From NCBI GenBank assembly GCA_036267355.1, contig DATAWG010000086.1:1-64000 (forward strand): a stretch of 64,000 nucleotides of DNA. The letters run 5' to 3'. The stretch is from Pirellulales bacterium. Lineage in GTDB: Bacteria; Planctomycetota; Planctomycetia; Pirellulales; DATAWG01. Position 1 is the first letter of the stretch. Every line of letters begins with the position of its first letter. Below are positions 58,793-64,000 of this stretch, one piece after another. Both the position numbers and the translations under genes were made by a program. The notes under the pieces are model-generated. The model did no database searches, was not told where the DNA came from, and saw nothing but the letters and a program-made list of their open reading frames with translations.

Positions 58793-60955
58793 ATGTCGAA
58801 ACTCGAATTATCGAACTGCAAATTGTCGCGACGGAAGCGCTCTAGCCGCACCGGGCCGCTGGCCGTTTGCCTCGCGCTGGCCTGCCTGGTTTTGTTCGCC
58901 GCTACGGCGGCTACTGCCCGCGCCGACGAGGACCTCTCGCTCCACGAGCAAGACGCGTTCAAAGCGGCCGTGGATCGCGTCGCCCCCTCGGTCGTGAAAA
59001 TCGAAACGATCGGCGGCTTGGAACACGTCGGCGCCTTGCTCATCGGCACGGGGCCGACCTCAGGCGTGGCCGTTTCGCCCGACGGATACATCATTTCCAG
59101 TGCATTTAACTTCGTGCAGAAACCGGCAGAAACACTGATCCAGCTCGACGATAAAACGCGATTGCCGGCAAAGATCGTGGCCACCGATCATAGCCGAATG
59201 CTGGTGCTGTTGAAGGTGAAGATGCCGGAGGGCAAAAAGCTCGTCGTGCCGGCGGCCGTGGCCAAGTCGGAAATGGCGGTCGGCCAATGGGCGCTCGCCC
59301 TCGGCCGCACCTACGACGGCGTCAAGCCAAGCTTGTCGGTCGGCATTATCAGCGCCCTGAATCGCATTTGGGGCAAAGCCATCCAGACCGACGCCAAGGT
59401 TTCGCCGAACAACTACGGCGGCCCGCTCGTGGATATTCGCGGCCGGGTGTTCGGCGTGCTTGTGCCGATGTCTCCCATGGCCAACAACGAATTGGCGGGC
59501 GTCGAATGGTACGACTCGGGGATCGGCTTTGCCGTGCCGCTCGAGGATATCAATCGTGTCTTGCCGCGGCTCGAAAAAGGGGAGGATCTCGGCTCGGGCC
59601 TGCTGGGCATCAGCATGAAGCGCGGCGATATGTTCGCCGATCCGGCCGAGATCGCGGCCGTGCAGCCGAAGTCGCCCGCCTACGAGGCCGGCTTCAAGGC
59701 GAAGGACACGGTGGTGGAAATCGACGGCCACCCGGTGGCGACCCAGGTGCAGCTCAAGCATTTGCTCGGCCCGCACTACGGCGGAGACAAAGTGCGCGTG
59801 GTCGTGCTTCGCGGCAAGGATCGCATTGAAAGGACCGTCGAACTGGTCGACAAGTTGAACACCTATGCACACCCGTTCCTCGGCATTCTGCCGATGCGGC
59901 CGTTTGCGATCAAATCGCCGGCGGAGAAAAAGCCAGCCGAAAGCAAGCCCGCCGAAAACAAAACCACGGACACAGCGCCAGCCGATAAGGAAGCCTCCGA
60001 CAAAACGCCGGCAGCAAAGGCGCCGACCGAGAAGGCCGTAGACGATCTCGGCGTCGCCGTGCGGTTTGTCTATCCCGACAGCCCTGCCGCGAAAGCGGGC
60101 GTGAAGGCGGGCGACCGGCTGACCGGCATCGCCGGCAAGCCGGTGGCCAACCTCGACGAAGCGCTCGCCGAGCTGGCTTCGTTCTCGGCCCACGAGAAAA
60201 CGCATGTCACTTTCCATCGCGGCGCCGAAACGCATGAATTCGATGTGCAATTCGCCGCTCTGCCGGAAGCATCGCCGCCCGAGTTGCCGCCCGCCCACGG
60301 CGAGCCGCCGACCGCCGCCGATCCGAAGCCGAAGTTGGGGATCGTGCCGATCCGCGTGCCGGAATCGCCGAATAAGTGCATAGCGTACGTGCCGGAAAAC
60401 TACAATCCACAAGTCGCTTGCGGTGTCGTGATCTGGCTCCATGCCCCGGGAAGCTACAAGGAAGACGAACTCGTTGCCGCTTGGAAGGATGTTTGCGCTC
60501 GGCACGATCTGATTCTGCTTGCGCCCAAAAGCAACGATCCGGCCCGATGGCAGCGAACCGAATTGAACTTCATCCGCAAAATGCTCGACGAAGTCGTGGC
60601 GAAATACCGCATCGACCGGAATCGGATCGTCGTTGCCGGCCAGGAGGGAGGAGGCGCGATGTCGTATTTGTTCGCGCAGAACAATCGCGATTGGGTTCGA
60701 GGCGTGGTCGCCATCGACGCGGCCATTCCCGCCGGCAGCCAGGTGGCGCCGAACGATCCAGTCGAGCGGCTGGCCTATTACATCGCGCGCTCCGAAAAAT
60801 CGACTGCCAATTCGCAGATCGAAGCATCGATCGAAGCGTTGCGGGAGGAAAAATACCCGGTCACGCTCCTGGATCTCGGCCCCGCCGGGCGTGCTCTTTC
60901 GGCTGCCGAGTTGACTGAAGTCGGGCGTTGGATCGATTCGTTGGACCGACTGTAG
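58793..60955 (+). CDS. HtrA-like pseudoprotease fused to pseudo-hydrolase
   Basis: 720 residues with a signal peptide (LAVCLALACLVLFAATAATARA). The S1C fold is recognisable but all three catalytic positions are changed: N106 for His (SSAFNFV), M136 for Asp (RMLVLLKV) and Y208 for Ser (SPNNYGGPL). Two PDZ domains follow: ~285-365 (SPAYEAGFKAKDTVVEIDG) and ~425-490 (SPAAKAGVKAGDRLTGIAG), separated by a Lys/Pro/Ala linker. The last ~190 residues form an alpha/beta-hydrolase-like domain (CGVVIWLHAPGSYKEDELVAA, DRNRIVVAGQEGGGAMSYLFA), where the nucleophile elbow has Glu618 instead of Ser. The protein is probably a binding scaffold without enzyme activity. The ATG at 58793 is preceded by an in-frame TTG; the ribosome site is weak. 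Confidence 0.87.
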   Translation: MSKLELSNCKLSRRKRSSRTGPLAVCLALACLVLFAATAATARADEDLSLHEQDAFKAAVDRVAPSVVKIETIGGLEHVGALLIGTGPTSGVAVSPDGYIISSAFNFVQKPAETLIQLDDKTRLPAKIVATDHSRMLVLLKVKMPEGKKLVVPAAVAKSEMAVGQWALALGRTYDGVKPSLSVGIISALNRIWGKAIQTDAKVSPNNYGGPLVDIRGRVFGVLVPMSPMANNELAGVEWYDSGIGFAVPLEDINRVLPRLEKGEDLGSGLLGISMKRGDMFADPAEIAAVQPKSPAYEAGFKAKDTVVEIDGHPVATQVQLKHLLGPHYGGDKVRVVVLRGKDRIERTVELVDKLNTYAHPFLGILPMRPFAIKSPAEKKPAESKPAENKTTDTAPADKEASDKTPAAKAPTEKAVDDLGVAVRFVYPDSPAAKAGVKAGDRLTGIAGKPVANLDEALAELASFSAHEKTHVTFHRGAETHEFDVQFAALPEASPPELPPAHGEPPTAADPKPKLGIVPIRVPESPNKCIAYVPENYNPQVACGVVIWLHAPGSYKEDELVAAWKDVCARHDLILLAPKSNDPARWQRTELNFIRKMLDEVVAKYRIDRNRIVVAGQEGGGAMSYLFAQNNRDWVRGVVAIDAAIPAGSQVAPNDPVERLAYYIARSEKSTANSQIEASIEALREEKYPVTLLDLGPAGRALSAAELTEVGRWIDSLDRL

Positions 60956-61016
60956 ACCGGCTGCCCCTATAGCTGCAGCGATGCGTTGAAAACCGCGAGC
61001 GGCGGCCATTCGTCCC

Positions 61017-61370
61017 ATGGAAAAGCGCACTGTGATCGGCCTAATGGCCTTTGCCCTTCTTGCGATCGGCATCGGGCTGACGATGGGCGGTGCGACGAGC
61101 GCACCGGCAATCGAGTGCGAGGCATCCTCTTTGCGGCTCGGCGTGGTGTGCTCGCTGCTTTGGCTGGCCTATCCCGAGCTGGTTAAATTGCCCGGCTGGC
61201 TATTTCCGGCAATATGTTGCACGGCGCTGGCGGCCTATCGCTGGCGTTGGCTGTTCGCACTGGTGCCGATTATCGCCGCAGCCGGTTGGCTATTGCAGCC
61301 GCGAGGCAAGCGCCGCCGCACCGCACGCCGATCGCCAACCCGCAAACGAAGCCAATCGCGAGATGTGTGA
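61017..61370 (+). CDS. small membrane protein
   Basis: 117 residues, no family recognised. Three hydrophobic segments are seen (VIGLMAFALLAIGIGLTMGG, LRLGVVCSLLWLAYPEL, LFALVPIIAAAGWLL), then a very basic tail (RGKRRRTARRSPTRKRSQSR) that should stay in the cytoplasm. It follows the pseudoprotease gene by 61 bases and may be the last gene of the plus-strand series. It is convergent with the minus-strand GspG-like gene. Confidence 0.65.
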   Translation: MEKRTVIGLMAFALLAIGIGLTMGGATSAPAIECEASSLRLGVVCSLLWLAYPELVKLPGWLFPAICCTALAAYRWRWLFALVPIIAAAGWLLQPRGKRRRTARRSPTRKRSQSRDV

Positions 61371-61436
61371 TATCGCTGCTAGACGTTGGCAAACCGCTAA
61401 TGCGGGCTAGAACGGTCTTTGCCGTTGGACCTTGAA

Positions 61437-61871
61437 TTACTTCTTCGGCGCGGCCGTGTCGTCCGGCAGCCAGTCGACGAGTTCGTCGGACCAGGTTCCA
61501 TCGGCTTGCTTCGGTGCGAAGCGATTGATTATATCGGCGGCATCGCCGGTTCCGCCGGGCTTGCCGTCGCTGCCGAAGCTCGTAAGCGTCACCGATCCGT
61601 CGCTGCCGACCGTATAGAGGATCGGATTGCCCCACGCGTCGGTCGTGTCGTTGTCGTAGCCAGGCATTTCATCGAGTGCCGCCAGGTCCGGCGGCAAGCG
61701 GTCATGCTGCCGAGCGTATTTTAGAATTCTCCGTTTGAGAACCCGCTCCGTCGATTCGGTAAGCGCCCTTGGCGGCACTCGATCGACGAGCGATGCGGAA
61801 AGCGATTCGCATCCGGCCACGACGAGCGTGGCGAGCAATAAGAGGATTCGAAGGCTCGATGGGCTGCGCAT
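61437..61871 (-). CDS. lipoprotein with GspG-like C-terminal domain
   Basis: 144 residues. A lipoprotein signal (RILLLLATLVVAGC) places the lipidated Cys near residue 20. A helical stretch (RVLKRRILKYARQHDRLPPDLAAL) is followed by DAWGNPILYTVGSDGSVTLTSFGSDGKPGGTGDAADI, which has the calcium-binding pattern of the type II secretion major pseudopilin GspG C-terminus. A prepilin leader is absent; the usual methylated N-terminal helix is replaced by the lipoprotein signal. The frame is open upstream to 62003 but overlaps the preceding gene, so the ATG at 61871 is chosen. It lies downstream of the secreted-protein gene and is probably co-transcribed with it. Confidence 0.8.
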   Translation of the reverse strand: MRSPSSLRILLLLATLVVAGCESLSASLVDRVPPRALTESTERVLKRRILKYARQHDRLPPDLAALDEMPGYDNDTTDAWGNPILYTVGSDGSVTLTSFGSDGKPGGTGDAADIINRFAPKQADGTWSDELVDWLPDDTAAPKK

Positions 61872-61905
61872 CGCCACCTTGTCATTCACTGGATGGAAAC
61901 TCCGC

Positions 61906-62901
61906 CTATTGCCGGCGGCCGCTGGTGCTCGCCGTTGAGGTGCCGTCGGCGATGTACATGAATGCATCGTCGACGATCCACTGCGTCGACCAACTGTGGC
62001 CATCGTCCATGTTCACGAGGTCGAAGAAAAAGCTTTCGAATTGCTCGCATTTGCTGCTATAGGCGAAATACGATGCAACATGGTCTTTCGCCGTGAAGTT
62101 CTCGACTCCTTCGTGAATGTAATAGTTCACCTGGCCGTTCGGCCCGAACGACATGCCGAGCGAATACCAGCCCGGCTTGGTGATCCGCGGCCCGGCGACA
62201 TCCTGGCCCATCTCGTTGGCGCGAATGATGAATTGGGCCGAATCTTCCTTCTGGCCCGAGTCGGCCTTGCTATAGAAGCAGATGAACATGCCGGGCCAGT
62301 AGATATCATCCTTCATCGTCCGCCGGCCCCAGCTATAGCTGGTCTTCGTTGCATGGCAGCAGGCGCGATAGCCGAACGAGTTGCCGGTGCGCTTTTCCCA
62401 TTTGTCGAACGGCGGCAAATAGACCTTCACCACGACGCTCGGCCAGCGAGAAACGGGGGTCATGCCGATTTTCGACGCCACGTCGGCGACGAAATCATCT
62501 TGCTGCGGCTTGAAGCTCGGCCGCCCAGGCACGCCCGACCAGAGCGTTTGCATCAGCATCGCGCCCTTGCTTCCAGCGATGCCGCCGGGCGGGGTTTGCA
62601 CGAGCCGCACGATATCCGGCGCCCCGCGCATCATCGGCTCGAACCATCGGCCGTTGGCCGCCACTCCGCCGGGCAACCGCTCCTGGCCATCGATGTTTTG
62701 GCTGCTCTTGGGCAGATTGGCGATGTAGTTCCACTTCGGGGCTTCGAAATCGTCGCCGACTTCCATCACCCGGCGGCCCGAGCCGGGGATGAAATCCTGT
62801 GCTCGCGATTGTCGCGCATGAACCAAGCTGATTGCGAATGCCATTGCGACCAGCGTCGTCGAGATTTTCTGCCGCAGGCAAATTTTGAGGCAAATTGCCA
62901 T
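61906..62901 (-). CDS. secreted protein of unknown function
   Basis: 331 residues. An N-terminal signal (KISTTLVAMAFAISLVHA) leads to a mature domain rich in Trp, Tyr and Gly: DDFEAPKWNYIANLPKSSQN, GRWFEPMMRGAPDIVRLV, RWPSVVVKVYLPPFDKWEKR and GYRACCHATKTSYSWGRRTM. Features such as PGWYSLGMSFGPNGQVNYYIHEG suggest a concanavalin-like jelly roll, but I cannot assign a family. GAGGAG seven bases before the ATG at 62901 supports the start. The next gene downstream, 34 bases on, encodes the GspG-like lipoprotein. Confidence 0.75.
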   Translation of the reverse strand: MAICLKICLRQKISTTLVAMAFAISLVHARQSRAQDFIPGSGRRVMEVGDDFEAPKWNYIANLPKSSQNIDGQERLPGGVAANGRWFEPMMRGAPDIVRLVQTPPGGIAGSKGAMLMQTLWSGVPGRPSFKPQQDDFVADVASKIGMTPVSRWPSVVVKVYLPPFDKWEKRTGNSFGYRACCHATKTSYSWGRRTMKDDIYWPGMFICFYSKADSGQKEDSAQFIIRANEMGQDVAGPRITKPGWYSLGMSFGPNGQVNYYIHEGVENFTAKDHVASYFAYSSKCEQFESFFFDLVNMDDGHSWSTQWIVDDAFMYIADGTSTASTSGRRQ

Positions 62902-63197
62902 GTCCATACTCCTCGAATTCGGAACAGCCATCGTTCGATTCGCAGCGCGAAGCACGCCCGGAACGCGACCTTCGCGCGCGTCTGGTTATCGACGGAAGTT
63001 TATTCAAAATGGGCAAAGTCTTCCGCGTCCGCCGAGCCGGATTCTACTCCGTTTAGGGCTTCGTGCAAGGTCGATCCAAACGTGGGTTGCCTCGAAATGG
63101 CGCGGAGCAAATGGCGGTTGCAGAGGAAACGCCGCCATTCAAACTTCAGTCGGTCTTTTTGAGGTGGTCATTGAGTCTCCTTGAACTTCCCATACGC

Positions 63198-64000
63198 CTA
63201 TTCCGCCACACGCCAGCGGGTCTGGAACAGTCCGTAGATCGCGGCTAGGAGGAACGTGTCCAGGACCGCCGTGAAGCCGAGGTAAGTGAAATAGGCCGTC
63301 CAAGGGCCGCCGCGATCGGTCATGTCCGGCACATGGAATTGCAGCGGCGTGTTGAAAGCCGCGCTGAGCGGGCTGATTCGCTGGATCGACTCGATCCATT
63401 GGGCCGTATGGCTGCCGGGGTAATATGTCTCGGTGAAAAACCGCAGGGCCAGCGGCAGGCAGAAGAGCGTGCCAATCAGCAGGTAGCTGGTCATCAGGCT
63501 GACCGACGTTTTCCGGCACAGCACCGAGCAAAACATCGCCACCACGGACGTCGTCAGGCAGGTCATCAGGATGATGCCGAAATAGGCCGGCGGGGCCCAA
63601 AAATTGTTCCAGCCGAATGAGCCCATGGCGTACGAGCAGAGCAACGGCCAAGCGACGAAAGCCGTCAGCACGGTCGAAACACGCAGGCCCGAAAACAGCT
63701 TGCCCCACAAAATCTTGCCGGGGCTGATCATCGTCGTCAAAAGCATTTCGAGCGTTTGCCGTTCGCGCTCGCCGGTGATACTGCCGGCCGAAAAGACCGG
63801 GCCGACCAGCACGTTGAACAGCAACACATAGGCGATATACCACGGCGCAAGATAAACTTTGATATACAACAGCCATGCCATGAGCGGCATCGCCAGCACC
63901 GTGCTCACCATGATCACCACGCGGAGCATCAGCGTGCCCTGGCTAAAAATCTCGCTCCGCAATTCCTTGTCGAACACGGGATTCACGCCGTCGGGCAAGA
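63198..64000 (-). CDS. ABC-2 type transporter permease, partial
   Basis: The C-terminal ~267 residues; the gene runs off the right edge of the window, and the apparent TTG start at 63998 is not trusted. It begins NPVFDKELRSEIF and has six membrane helices. The loop GSITGERERQTLEMLLTTMISPGKILWGKL is the signature segment of ABC-2 permeases of the gliding/NosY group. PEP-like sorting signals and ATPase motifs are absent, so the ATPase should be encoded upstream, outside the window. Its export substrate is unknown. The C-terminus RWRVAE may be complete. Confidence 0.85.
   Translation of the reverse strand, partial: LPDGVNPVFDKELRSEIFSQGTLMLRVVIMVSTVLAMPLMAWLLYIKVYLAPWYIAYVLLFNVLVGPVFSAGSITGERERQTLEMLLTTMISPGKILWGKLFSGLRVSTVLTAFVAWPLLCSYAMGSFGWNNFWAPPAYFGIILMTCLTTSVVAMFCSVLCRKTSVSLMTSYLLIGTLFCLPLALRFFTETYYPGSHTAQWIESIQRISPLSAAFNTPLQFHVPDMTDRGGPWTAYFTYLGFTAVLDTFLLAAIYGLFQTRWRVAE

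Noticed and set aside
59060-61072. 670-codon minus-strand open frame
   Set aside because: It is a shadow of the third HtrA-like gene, which has a signal peptide, PDZ domains and a hydrolase fold.

Overview
The window looks like a chromosomal segment of a planctomycete, most likely of the Pirellulales type. That is inferred from family content: planctomycete-type cytochrome c/WD40 proteins, a DUF1549/DUF1553 protein, two TIGR03009 proteins, a PEP-CTERM protein, a DUF1080-ThuA fusion and a giant PQQ-like propeller protein. GC is high, which creates long antisense shadow ORFs. I see no rRNA operon, intact tRNA, transposase, phage gene or CRISPR array.

Layout. 172-4157 (minus) is a three-gene group: a DUF116-polyprenyl synthase fusion, a DUF98 chorismate-lyase-like protein and a flavoenzyme with the WxWxIP signature of flavin halogenases. 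4808-11404 (plus) holds a cytochrome c/WD40 protein, a DUF1549/DUF1553 protein, a secreted HExxH protein, a PII signal protein and a degenerate receiver. 11405-13540 is eroded: dispersed repeats, half of a tRNA-like sequence beside a solo miniature-element end, and a PEP-CTERM gene broken by an in-frame TAA. 13546-18961 (plus) carries a VKOR-DsbA fusion, a cytochrome c/WD40/coiled-coil protein and a GalE-type epimerase. 19054-26201 holds a Tat-exported Cys-rich protein, a class III aminotransferase, an EF-hand lipoprotein, an active HtrA protease, a membrane protein and a HEAT-repeat protein. 26654-34000 carries an EboB-like TatD hydrolase with a small partner, the DUF1080-ThuA protein, a HAD phosphatase, the TIGR03009 pair, a DUF952 protein and an HU-like DNA-binding protein.

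34527-61370 is one long plus-strand series. It starts with a 1613-residue PQQ-like propeller/TPR protein and a Tat-exported prenyltransferase-fold protein. A MoxR-DUF58-BatA/VWA-VWA membrane system follows, then a DUF4175-like membrane protein, a secreted protein with a (Gly-Gln)n tract, a secreted helical protein and an NPCBM protein. It ends with three tandem HtrA-like proteins. The first has a full His-Asp-Ser triad. The second has lost the serine. The third has lost all three residues and is fused to an alpha/beta-hydrolase-like domain that also lacks its nucleophile. Several junctions are overlapping (TGATG or ATGA), so the genes probably act together at the cell envelope. The right edge (61437-64000, minus) has a GspG-like lipoprotein, a secreted protein and a partial ABC-2 permease.

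The intergenic DNA is rich in short dispersed repeats. These include a ~100-bp miniature inverted-repeat element (three copies plus one solo end), an AGCCCGAAGCG family, a CACTGGCAAGCG family, a CTCGCTTGCGG family that has entered one coding region, and several perfect palindromes at gene ends. The leading candidate for an undescribed system is the MoxR/VWA series ending in one active and two dead HtrA proteins. Second is the flavoenzyme/DUF98/DUF116-prenyl synthase trio.
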